DNA of 64,000 nt from contig USBN01000002.1 in assembly GCA_900552935.1 (NCBI GenBank), forward strand, positions 1-64,000, written 5' to 3'. A program made the position numbers and the translations under genes. The notes beneath the pieces were generated by a model, which saw only the letters and a program-made list of their open reading frames with translations, was not told the origin of the DNA and ran no database searches. This DNA comes from an uncultured Coriobacteriaceae bacterium. GTDB lineage: Bacteria; Actinomycetota; Coriobacteriia; Coriobacteriales; Atopobiaceae. Below, piece by piece: positions 56,100 through 63,485 of the stretch (its first letter is position 1; each line of letters opens with the position of its first letter).

Positions 56100-57335
56100 A
56101 TGACACAAGAGGCGGATATCGAGCGCGAGGCACGCGCTGCAAGCATGATCATCGCGAGGCGGGCGCAAACGAGCGACTATGTCATCGACCGTCGTCGCTG
56201 GTACCACGCCCATCCCGAGATTGCCTATCACGAGGTTGCCACCACCGAACAGATCTGCGCAGACCTCGAAGCCCTGGGTATCCCCTACGAGCGCCCAACA
56301 GCAACCGGCGTCGTGGCGACCATCCGCGGCACCGCCCAGAGCGCCTATGGCGCAGCCGACTCCCCGCGCCGACGCATCATGCTCCGCGCCGATATCGACG
56401 GCCTCCCCGTGGCGGAGAGGACCGGCGAGTCCTTCTCGTCAGAAAACGACGGGTTCATGCACGCCTGTGGCCACGACTGCCACATCGCGATGCTCCTGGG
56501 CGCCGCCCGTCTCCTCGCCGGCATGACCGACGAGCTCAAAGGTGAAGTTCGTCTTGTCTTCCAACCAGCCGAGGAGGGCGGCGACGGCTCCAAGACCATG
56601 ATTTCAGCCGGCGTCCTCGAAGGTGTCGACGGAGTCTTTGGCATGCACATCTGGAGTGATGTTCCCGCAGGCAAAGTCTCCGTAGAAGCCGGTCCCCGCA
56701 TGGCAGCGACCGACTGGTGGCGCATCGACGTCACCGGCCGTAGCGCCCACGGCGCCATGCCTAACCAGGGCGCCGACGCGGTGCTCGCCGGAGCCGCCAT
56801 TGTGGAGAGCCTGCAGGCGATCGTGAGCCGCAACATGAGCCCCTTCGAGCCCGCCGTGGTGACGGTGGGGCAATTCCATGGCGGCACGGCACGCAATGTC
56901 ATGGCCGGCAGCTCCTGGATGGAGGGAACCGTCCGCACTTTCCACGAGGATGCCCACGAGCTGATTCCCGGCCTCATGGAACGCATGGCAAATGACGTCG
57001 CTGCGGCGTTTGGCTGCACGGCAAAGCTCACGTACGAGAACGCCCACTCCACCGTCGTGAATGAGGCCGCCGCGAGCGAGCGTGCCATGCGCGCAACCCG
57101 CGAGGTGCTTGGCGAAGACGCGCTCGTTCGCTACCAGGGCTCCATGCCCGGCGAGGATTTCTCCGAGTACCTGAAGAGGGTTCCGGGCGCATTCGCGTTT
57201 CTCGGCAGCGGCACGGCAGATCCCAACGGCAAGGTCTGGCCACAGCACAGCTGCTTCTATGACCCCGACGAATCCGTCCTCGTGCGTGGCTCCATGCTCG
57301 CCGCCCAGTACGCGGTCAACTTCCTCGCGGAGTAA
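56100..57335 (+). CDS. M20 family amidohydrolase (N-acyl-amino-acid/hippurate type)
   Basis: The 411-aa metal-dependent amidohydrolase has the family motifs RRRWYHAHPEIAYHEVATTE, MLRADIDGLPV, MHACGHDCHIAMLLGAARLL (Cys/His metal ligands), VFQPAEEGGDG (catalytic Glu-Glu) and a C-terminal ligand His (WPQHSCFYDPDE). It cleaves N-acyl amino acids or related amides; the exact substrate is unknown. ATG 56100 is chosen over 56094 because GGGGAG is then 6 nt upstream. It is divergent from the GH3 gene. Confidence 0.88.
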   Translation: MTQEADIEREARAASMIIARRAQTSDYVIDRRRWYHAHPEIAYHEVATTEQICADLEALGIPYERPTATGVVATIRGTAQSAYGAADSPRRRIMLRADIDGLPVAERTGESFSSENDGFMHACGHDCHIAMLLGAARLLAGMTDELKGEVRLVFQPAEEGGDGSKTMISAGVLEGVDGVFGMHIWSDVPAGKVSVEAGPRMAATDWWRIDVTGRSAHGAMPNQGADAVLAGAAIVESLQAIVSRNMSPFEPAVVTVGQFHGGTARNVMAGSSWMEGTVRTFHEDAHELIPGLMERMANDVAAAFGCTAKLTYENAHSTVVNEAAASERAMRATREVLGEDALVRYQGSMPGEDFSEYLKRVPGAFAFLGSGTADPNGKVWPQHSCFYDPDESVLVRGSMLAAQYAVNFLAE

Positions 57336-57411
57336 GGCAAGGCCGGGCGACGCAGGCGCAACGAGCCCGAGCTCGCGCAAGGTCACGCACGCACACAGCC
57401 CCAACAACAAA

Positions 57412-57448
57412 CGAAGCGCCGCATGTCAGCGAGACATGCGGCGCTTCG
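57412..57448. terminator. Bidirectional terminator with 16-bp perfect stem
   Basis: CGAAGCGCCGCATGTC (57412-57427) pairs with GACATGCGGCGCTTCG (57433-57448) around a 5-nt loop, followed on the plus strand by ACGTTTTCT. It serves the convergent amidohydrolase and gatD genes. Confidence 0.9.
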
Positions 57449-57476
57449 ACGTTTTCTAGGGCTCGCGCGGACGGCG

Positions 57477-58220
57477 CTATTCCTTCTCCTCGCCGGAGAT
57501 GAGGCGCTGGTACATCGTCTCGTTCGCGGCGAGCTCCGCAGTATCGTCGAGCGGCTCAAGGGTGCCGTCGCCGTACTTGCGCTCAAGCGCGCGCGAGATG
57601 AGGTAATCCGCCACGCCGGGATTCTTGGGCAGCAGCGGGCCATGGATGTAGGTGCCCACGACGTTCTTGTAGAGGCACCCCTCGTACCCAGTCTTTCCGT
57701 CGTTGCCATGACCATGAACCACACGGCCCAGAGGCTCTACACCAGCACCCAGATGCGTGCGACCGCCATGATTCTCGTACCCAACGATGGGACGGTCCAC
57801 GATGCGACTCTCGATGGCGATGTTGCCAATGAGGCGCGGCGCGCCGCGGTCCGTGTAGAGGTCGACGAGCGACAGGCCCTCGACTTCCTCGTCACCCATG
57901 AGGTAGGAATGGCCAAGAAGCTGGTAGCCGCCGCAGACGGCACCAAGGGCACCGCCATCTTCGACAAAGGAGACGAGCTCCTCGCGCTCCGCCAAAAGAT
58001 GCTCGCAGACGATCCTCTGCTCACGGTCCGAGCCGCCGCCGATGAATGCGATATCCACGTCCGAGAAGCTCGGGCGGTCGTCGATGTGGACCTCCTCCAC
58101 CTCGCAGCGAATGCCACGCCACTCGAGACGCTTGCGCAGCACAAGGATATTGCCGCCGTCGCCGTAGAGGTTCAGGAGCTCAGGATAGAGATGCGCGATA
58201 CGCAGGGACTTTTCGCTCAC
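57477..58220 (-). CDS. gatD: Lipid II isoglutaminyl synthase, glutamine amidotransferase subunit GatD
   Basis: The 247-aa class I glutaminase supplies ammonia to MurT to amidate the D-Glu of lipid II. It shows the CobB/GatD pattern: IAHLYPELLNLYGDGGN, the nucleophile Cys in GAVCGGYQLLGHSY, and His in GTYIHGPLLPKNP. The start is GTG at 58220, overlapping the murT stop by 4 nt (GTGA), so the two are translationally coupled. It is the last gene of the AmaP-DUF2273-Asp23-MurT-GatD cluster. Confidence 0.93.
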   Translation of the reverse strand: MSEKSLRIAHLYPELLNLYGDGGNILVLRKRLEWRGIRCEVEEVHIDDRPSFSDVDIAFIGGGSDREQRIVCEHLLAEREELVSFVEDGGALGAVCGGYQLLGHSYLMGDEEVEGLSLVDLYTDRGAPRLIGNIAIESRIVDRPIVGYENHGGRTHLGAGVEPLGRVVHGHGNDGKTGYEGCLYKNVVGTYIHGPLLPKNPGVADYLISRALERKYGDGTLEPLDDTAELAANETMYQRLISGEEKE

Positions 58221-59596
58221 AGTCGCTCCCCCATCTGCTCGAGCTCCGCCTTCGCGGGCCACAGGGCCGAGTAGTTCGTCAGGACATACAGGGGGCGATC
58301 CAGCGGCAGGTCTGCCACGGCATCGAGCGCCTCGCGCACGGTCAGCGCGATAGGCGCCGAGATCCCCGCGTACTTCAGGCGAACGCGAACGTCATCCGCA
58401 CGGTGGCCACCAGCAACAACGGTGAGGTCATCAGGCTCGACGACGTCGCCACACTCGCGGGGACTCCCCACAGCGAGACGCTCGAAGTCGACATCCCAGA
58501 TCCAGGAGATGTCCTTACCATCGTTGGGGTTGTCGTTGATGACGAAGAAGGCCGCCTTCTTGCGGTCATCCGCTAGCATGAGCGATATGTTCTGGTTGAA
58601 ACCCGTGGGGTTCTTCGCCAGGTTGAGAATCACATCGCGCCCGTCGACGCGGAAGTGTTGGAGGCGACCGTTCTCCGGATGATATGCGTCAAGAGCGGTT
58701 TGGAACTGCTCGGGCGTGGTGCCGGCAAGAGTCGCGCCCACAAAGGCAGCGAGCAGGTTATAGACCATGTATACGCCACCGAAGCTCGCATTCACGCGCA
58801 CGGGCTTATCAAGACCCACACCGCTCACGTCGAAGGAGACGCCCTCGCGACCGACCTTGACGCCAGTGGCGCGCCAGTCAAGCTCGGGACGGCAGAAGTC
58901 TCCCTTGGGGCAACGGAAGGCGCCCAGCTGGGCATAGGCACGGTAGTCATAGGCGAGCTCCGTGCCGCACACCTGGCAGAAGCGCGCCTCGGGCACGCGG
59001 TCCGCCGGCAGGCGGAGGTCCTCGCCGATGCCAAACGCCAGCACCTTGGTGCCAGCCTCACGCGCGCGACGCGCGACGCCCATAACGAGGGGGTCGTCAC
59101 CGCAGGCCACAAGCGTGGTCTCAGGCGAGGCAGAGAGTGCAGAGACGATGACGTCCTGGACGCGCTCGATTTCGCCGGCGCGGTCGAGCTGATCGCGGAA
59201 GAGGTTCAGGAGCACGAGGTAGCGTGGGCGAAGCTCGGGCAGGATGTTGATCGTGGAGAGCTCATCCGCCTCCATGATGGCCCAGTCGGCAGAGCGGCCG
59301 GAAAGGAGGGCCGCCGCGACGCCAGGAGCCATGTTGGCGCCAACGCGGTTGCACAGAACGCGCGCGCCGCTTGCCTCTACGGCGCTCGCGAGCACGTTGT
59401 TCGTGGTCGTCTTGCCGTTGGTTCCACACACGACGATGGAACCCCGCGTGAGCTTTTTGGCGGAGTGTGAGATTGAGGCAGGATCGATGGCGAGCGCGAT
59501 GCGGCCAGGCAGCTGCGAGGCGGAACGGCCCGCCATGTGCAGTGCGCCGGCGCAGGCGCGGCCAAGACCCTGCGCGAGAGAGGCTCTGAGACCCAC
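58217..59596 (-). CDS. murT: Lipid II isoglutaminyl synthase, Mur ligase subunit MurT
   Basis: The 459-aa Mur-ligase-like protein has the ATP loop VVCGTNGKTTTNNVLASAVE, a MurT-specific four-Cys zinc ribbon (FCQVCGTEL...FRCPKGDFCRP) inserted in the middle domain, and the C-terminal DUF1727 part (ILNLAKNPTGFNQNISLML...WDVDFERL). Together with GatD it amidates lipid II at the cytoplasmic membrane face. The start is GTG at 59596, three bases after the Asp23 stop. The whole cluster lies on one strand. Confidence 0.94.
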   Translation of the reverse strand: MGLRASLAQGLGRACAGALHMAGRSASQLPGRIALAIDPASISHSAKKLTRGSIVVCGTNGKTTTNNVLASAVEASGARVLCNRVGANMAPGVAAALLSGRSADWAIMEADELSTINILPELRPRYLVLLNLFRDQLDRAGEIERVQDVIVSALSASPETTLVACGDDPLVMGVARRAREAGTKVLAFGIGEDLRLPADRVPEARFCQVCGTELAYDYRAYAQLGAFRCPKGDFCRPELDWRATGVKVGREGVSFDVSGVGLDKPVRVNASFGGVYMVYNLLAAFVGATLAGTTPEQFQTALDAYHPENGRLQHFRVDGRDVILNLAKNPTGFNQNISLMLADDRKKAAFFVINDNPNDGKDISWIWDVDFERLAVGSPRECGDVVEPDDLTVVAGGHRADDVRVRLKYAGISAPIALTVREALDAVADLPLDRPLYVLTNYSALWPAKAELEQMGERL

Positions 59597-59599
59597 GGC

Positions 59600-60151
59600 C
59601 TACTCCGCCTCTTCCTCGTCGCGGCTACCGCCCTGCATGTTCTCGTACTCCTCAGGAGTGAGGACGTCCTCGATGCGCAGGTTGACGCCGCCAACCTCAA
59701 GGCCTGTCATCCCGACGACCTGCTTGACGACGACCTTCTTGACGTCCTCGAAGACCTGCGGGGCAAACGCACCATATTCGATGAGCACAGAGATGTTCAC
59801 GCGGACAGAGCTGTCCGGCATGACCTCGACGGAGACACCCTTCGTGGGATCCGCCGCGCCAAAGGTCTCCTGGACGCGGTTGATGAAGCCGCCCTTCATG
59901 CCAAGGACGCCCGGGACGTCACGCACGGCAATGGCGACGATCTTCTCGATGACACCGTTGGAGAAGGTGAGCGAGTCTTCGGAATCAAGGTCCTCATCGG
60001 CATCGGAGAAGGTAAGGTCACCCTCCTCGGAGGCGGCAAGCGACGTAGTGCTGGCCTCCTCGGCGGGAGTCTCGGTCGTCTCCTCGACGGTTTCCTCGGT
60101 GAGCGGGGCCTCGACCTCAGGCTCCTGCGCGATGGTGGGCTTCGTGCTCAT
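59600..60151 (-). CDS. Asp23/Gls24 family envelope stress protein
   Basis: The 183-aa protein has an acidic Glu/Thr-rich N-terminus of about 60 residues and then the Asp23 domain: FSNGVIEKIVAIAVRDVPGVLGM, GVSVEVMPDSSVRVNISVLIEYGAFAPQVFEDVKKVVVKQV and GLEVGGVNLRIEDVLTPEEYENM in pieces. Family members coat the membrane through AmaP and respond to wall stress. AGGAGCC precedes ATG 60151. The coupling to murT is notable. Confidence 0.9.
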   Translation of the reverse strand: MSTKPTIAQEPEVEAPLTEETVEETTETPAEEASTTSLAASEEGDLTFSDADEDLDSEDSLTFSNGVIEKIVAIAVRDVPGVLGMKGGFINRVQETFGAADPTKGVSVEVMPDSSVRVNISVLIEYGAFAPQVFEDVKKVVVKQVVGMTGLEVGGVNLRIEDVLTPEEYENMQGGSRDEEEAE

Positions 60152-60210
60152 GTTGGCTCCTATCCACCGGAATTTCCCGGCAATCACGGGCGTGACCCTT
60201 AGCGGGCGCC

Positions 60211-60651
60211 CTAGCGCTTCTTCATCAGGTTCTGGATAAAGCGAACGATTTTGGGTTCGCCGTCAAGGTACTGGCCGCAGGCGATGCCGACAACCACGAG
60301 GATGGCGATGACCAGGGTCTTCAGGACGCCAATCGTAAAGAGGAGAAGCGCCACAACAAGACCGGTCACGCCGCCAAGAACCGCATTGCGGCTATTGGGG
60401 AACGTCTCGTCAAGCCAGCGCGAAGCGCGCGCGAGAACTCCGGTCTGCGCCGCGGGCTCGGGGCCACTCGCCGGCTGCGCCGCGGGCTCGGTGCCACTCG
60501 CTGGCCGCGCCACATCGCCCGAGGGCTGCACGGCAGAGGTCTGGGCGCCCGCGGCGTCGGCTGCAGACGAACCGTTGGTTGGCGCCTTACCTGACGAGGC
60601 GGAAGCAGGCGCATCCGCTGGCTCGATGCGACAAGTGAGCTTCTCGGACAT
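60211..60651 (-). CDS. DUF2273-family small membrane protein with Ala/Pro N-terminal region
   Basis: The 146-aa protein has a disordered N-terminus of about 80 residues with ASGTEPAAQP/ASGPEPAAQT repeats, then two adjacent hydrophobic helices (NAVLGGVTGLVVALLLFTIGVLKTLVIAILVVVGIACGQYLDG) characteristic of DUF2273, found with Asp23 and AmaP in Gram-positives. The core family is only about 60 aa, so the N-terminal region is an addition. It is separated from the AmaP gene by 3 nt. Confidence 0.82.
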   Translation of the reverse strand: MSEKLTCRIEPADAPASASSGKAPTNGSSAADAAGAQTSAVQPSGDVARPASGTEPAAQPASGPEPAAQTGVLARASRWLDETFPNSRNAVLGGVTGLVVALLLFTIGVLKTLVIAILVVVGIACGQYLDGEPKIVRFIQNLMKKR

Positions 60652-60654
60652 GTC

Positions 60655-61314
60655 TTACGCCTCCTTCTCGACGCTCATGGGAATCGTGATGTCACCCGTT
60701 GACTCTGCGGGCGCAGCCGTAGGCGAGGCCGCGGTGGGCTGGTGCTCGGAAGCGCCCTCGCCCTCGTCGTCCTCCTCAACGGGGACGACGAGGGACGTGC
60801 CACGCTGCGGCTCGAGGAACTCAACGTTGATATCCCCCAGGCATTCGCCGCACATGGCCGAAAGCCCGGTGACGAGCGCCTCGTGGAGCACCGGCGCCTC
60901 GCTCGTGATATCGACGGACTCATACGGCATCACATGTACGTCAACGGTGACGACGCCGTGCTTTGAGGCGCGAACCTCCACATCCTTGGCGATGCCGAGG
61001 CCAAGGGCCTCCACGATGTGGCCCGCCTGCGAGGCAACGGCGTTACGAGTCACCGTGATAGCGCCGCCTTCGATATTCATGACGGAGATGGCGGCCTTGG
61101 GGCGGCGCGAGAAAATCGAGCGCAGCAGGTTGAAGACGAGCCACGCCGCCGTCATGCCAAGACAGACCTCAAGCGACACATAGGCCGCGTCATACGACAG
61201 AAACGCGGAGATTTCCGCCTCGCCGATGCCAAATGCAGGCAGGGCGAGCATGGCAAGGGCAAAGAGCCCCGCCAGCGAGAACAGGAAGAGAACGATGCGC
61301 TTGAAGCCACCCAT
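60655..61314 (-). CDS. amaP: Alkaline shock response membrane anchor protein, AmaP-like
   Basis: The 219-aa protein has two N-terminal membrane helices (RIVLFLFSLAGLFALAMLALPAF and VSLEVCLGMTAAWLVFNLL), then a cytoplasmic Asp23-like domain (AAISVMNIEGGAITVTRNAVASQ, VDVHVMPYESVDITSEAP) and an acidic tail. It would hold Asp23 at the membrane. ATG 61314 has AAAGGG upstream. First gene of the cluster; transcription from yebC is blocked by the terminator at 61331-61361. Confidence 0.85.
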   Translation of the reverse strand: MGGFKRIVLFLFSLAGLFALAMLALPAFGIGEAEISAFLSYDAAYVSLEVCLGMTAAWLVFNLLRSIFSRRPKAAISVMNIEGGAITVTRNAVASQAGHIVEALGLGIAKDVEVRASKHGVVTVDVHVMPYESVDITSEAPVLHEALVTGLSAMCGECLGDINVEFLEPQRGTSLVVPVEEDDEGEGASEHQPTAASPTAAPAESTGDITIPMSVEKEA

Positions 61315-61330
61315 GAGCACCCTTTCTAAC

Positions 61331-61361
61331 AAAAAGCGCCCCGGCCTCCCGACCAGGGCGC
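61331..61361 (-). terminator. Terminator after the YebC-family gene
   Basis: On the minus strand GCGCCC (61361-61356) pairs with GGGCGC (61341-61336), with GGTC/GGCC pairing inside, followed by TTTTT (61335-61331). Confidence 0.85.
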
Positions 61362-61434
61362 GTCTTGCTCTAGAATACCCCGAACCTCTGACACGATACA
61401 TACCGGGCGGGGATTAGAACCGCTTGGGCGAGGT

Positions 61435-62235
61435 CTACTCGTCCTCCTCCAGGGCGGCGGCGATCTCGTCGGTCACGTCCATGGTGTGGTAGACGTTCTG
61501 GACGTCCTCGAGCTCCTCGAGGCGGTCAACGAGGCGCTGAACCTTCTTGGCGTCAGCGACGGTGACGGTCGTCGGGGTGGTGGGGACCATGGTCAGCTCG
61601 GAGCCCTTGACCTCGATGCCCTGGGCCTCGAGGGCCTTCTGGACATCCTGCATCTTGTCATAGGCGGTCCAGACGACCCACTCCTCGCCGGCATCCTCGT
61701 AATCGTCTCCGCCAGCCTCGGCGACGGCCATCATGAACTCGTCCTCGTCGACAGCGTTCTCCTTGTCGGCGACCTTCTTGTCATCGGACTTGATGATCTT
61801 GTCGACAGCGATGGAGCCCTTGCGCTCGAACTGGAAGGCAACGGAGCCGGTGGTGCCCAGAGAGCCGCCGGAGTGCGTGAAGGCGGAACGGACGTCAGCG
61901 GCAGTGCGGTTCTTGTTGTCAGTCAGGCAGTCAACGTAAACGGCAACGCCAGCGGGGCCATAGCCCTCGTAGGTGACCTCAGAGTAGACCGCGGCGTCAG
62001 CGCCAGCGCCAAAGGCCTTGTCGATGGCGGCCTTGATGCGGTCCTTCGGCATGGAGGACATGCGGGCCTTAGCCACGGCGGCGGCCAGGGAGGCGTTGTT
62101 CTCCGGGAGCGGGTCGCCGCCGAGCTTGGCCGCAACGGTGATGTTGCGGGAGAGCTTCGAGAACAGCGCGGAGCGCTTGGCGTCCTGCGCGCCCTTACGA
62201 TGCTTGGTGGTTGCCCACTTAGAGTGTCCGGACAT
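61435..62235 (-). CDS. YebC/PmpR-family translation/transcription factor
   Basis: The 266-aa protein begins MSGHSKWATTKHRKGAQDAKRSALFSKLSR, the family signature, followed by GGDPLPENNASLAAAVAKARMSSMPKDRI split across domain I and YEGYGPAGVAVYVDCLTDNKNRT in domain II/III. A variable acidic insert (KKVADKENAVDEDE) sits in the middle. The family was named as transcription regulators; recent work links YebC to ribosomes stalled at proline runs, which would suit this organism's Ala/Pro-rich proteins. GGAGACGTGA precedes the ATG. Confidence 0.92.
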   Translation of the reverse strand: MSGHSKWATTKHRKGAQDAKRSALFSKLSRNITVAAKLGGDPLPENNASLAAAVAKARMSSMPKDRIKAAIDKAFGAGADAAVYSEVTYEGYGPAGVAVYVDCLTDNKNRTAADVRSAFTHSGGSLGTTGSVAFQFERKGSIAVDKIIKSDDKKVADKENAVDEDEFMMAVAEAGGDDYEDAGEEWVVWTAYDKMQDVQKALEAQGIEVKGSELTMVPTTPTTVTVADAKKVQRLVDRLEELEDVQNVYHTMDVTDEIAAALEEDE

Positions 62236-62430
62236 TCACGTCTCCTTCTTGTACACAGCGCCGGTCCCTCTGGCCAGCGCCCATACTGCAAGCTAGCGTG
62301 CGCACGGTCTAAGGCACATGCGCACAACTAGTGAACTTTATCACTTTTGCAGTGTCACATACGTCATCTGCGGACATATCTTTGATTGGCTTGATTACGT
62401 CACAAAAATCGAGCGCGGATGCGGACGCCC

Positions 62431-63243
62431 CTACCCCAAGTGCCCAATCTGTGGGCGCTTGGCACGCGCCGCCCACGCAAGCACGACGATGCCCAGCAAC
62501 ACGAGCGGCAGGCTCAGCAACTGACCCATCGTGATTGGCCCAAGCAGGTAGCCAAGCTGTGCGTCAGGCACGCGGACGAACTCGATAAGGAAGCGGAAAA
62601 CGCCGTAGAGCACGAGGAACGTCCCCATGAAGGTGCCCTGCGGGTGAGCGGGCTTGCGTAGGCTCATCATCCACAGCACGCAGAAGATGACGAGACCCTC
62701 GAGAATGGCCTCGTACAGCTGGCTGGGATGGCGCGCGACGTTGCCGCCCGTCTCGAAGACTACGCCCCATGGGAGATCCGTGGGCTTGCCCCAAAGCTCG
62801 CCGTTCACGAAGTTGGCGCAACGACCGAAGAACAGTCCCAGGGGCGCGCCGATAACGCCGAGGTCGCAGACTGTCGGGACGGAGAGGTGGCAGGAGCGGC
62901 ACATGAGCGAGCCGCCAACGATGGCGCCCACGAGGCCGCCGTGGAAGCTCATGCCGCCCTCGTTCAGGGCGAAGATCTTCAGCGGGTTGGCGAAGTAGTA
63001 GCCATCGCCGTAGAAGAGCACGTAGAACAGGCGGGCGCCTATGATGATGCCCCACGCCATCGCAACGATGAGATTCGCGACCTCGTCCCCGGTGATATCC
63101 AGGCCCCAGCGTCGCGAGATGCGGTAGATCACGATGCCCGTCAGGACAAAGCCCGCAAGGTAGGCAAGCGCGTACCAGTAAATGTGGACCGGCCCAATCG
63201 AAATCGCGACGGGATTGAGGCTGTGGTAAAGCTCGTTGAGCAT
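62431..63243 (-). CDS. lgt: Phosphatidylglycerol-prolipoprotein diacylglyceryl transferase
   Basis: The 270-aa membrane enzyme attaches diacylglycerol to the lipobox Cys of preprolipoproteins, such as the binding protein and GH3 enzyme encoded here. It has seven hydrophobic segments, the NPVAISIGPVHIYWYALAYL opening, the catalytic loop GMSFHGGLVGAIVGG (His), and the Lgt signature GRCANFVNGELWGKPTDLPW. GAGGAG precedes ATG 63243; the Cys/Ala-rich upstream frame is repeat DNA, not protein. Confidence 0.95.
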   Translation of the reverse strand: MLNELYHSLNPVAISIGPVHIYWYALAYLAGFVLTGIVIYRISRRWGLDITGDEVANLIVAMAWGIIIGARLFYVLFYGDGYYFANPLKIFALNEGGMSFHGGLVGAIVGGSLMCRSCHLSVPTVCDLGVIGAPLGLFFGRCANFVNGELWGKPTDLPWGVVFETGGNVARHPSQLYEAILEGLVIFCVLWMMSLRKPAHPQGTFMGTFLVLYGVFRFLIEFVRVPDAQLGYLLGPITMGQLLSLPLVLLGIVVLAWAARAKRPQIGHLG

Positions 63244-63278
63244 GTAACTCCTCGAAACGATATTTGAGCGCCGGGCCG

Positions 63279-63353
63279 ACAGGGCGCACGCAGACACGGC
63301 GCACGCAGGCGGGGCACACGCGGATGCGACGCACACAGACGCGGTGCACAAGG
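63279..63353. repeat. Five tandem 15-bp repeats upstream of lgt
   Basis: Units of 15 bp at 63279, 63294, 63309, 63324 and 63339 share the pattern (A/G)C(A/G)CGGCGCACGCAG with changes. They lie 36 bp upstream of the lgt start on the opposite orientation. Period is exact over 75 bp. Confidence 0.85.
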
Positions 63354-63388
63354 CACCATCAGGAACGCGCCTCAGCGCGGAGCGATAC

Positions 63389-63485
63389 GGCCGTCTCTAG
63401 CGCGTGAACATATGAGGGCGGCCCGGGGTTCGATCCCCTGACGGCACACCAGAGGCCGTCATTAGCGCGTGAGCGTATGGGCGGC
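63389..63485. repeat. Duplicated dcd 3' end flanking a tRNA 3'-end relic
   Basis: GGCCGTCTCTAGCGCGTGAA (63389-) and GGCCGTCATTAGCGCGTGAG (63454-) start two direct repeats of about 33 bp (63389-63422 and 63454-63485); the second contains the dcd stop codon and its last codons. Between them 63424-63451 reads like the T-arm and acceptor 3' strand of a tRNA on the plus strand (GGGGTTCGATCCCC then a stretch ending CACACCA). No matching 5' acceptor strand is found, so the tRNA is incomplete. Confidence 0.6.

Noticed and set aside
63360..63451. Complete tRNA gene on the plus strand
   Set aside because: T-arm and CCA end are present, but no 5' strand pairing with the acceptor 3' strand occurs within 60-100 bp upstream, and no plausible D-arm and anticodon arm can be drawn.
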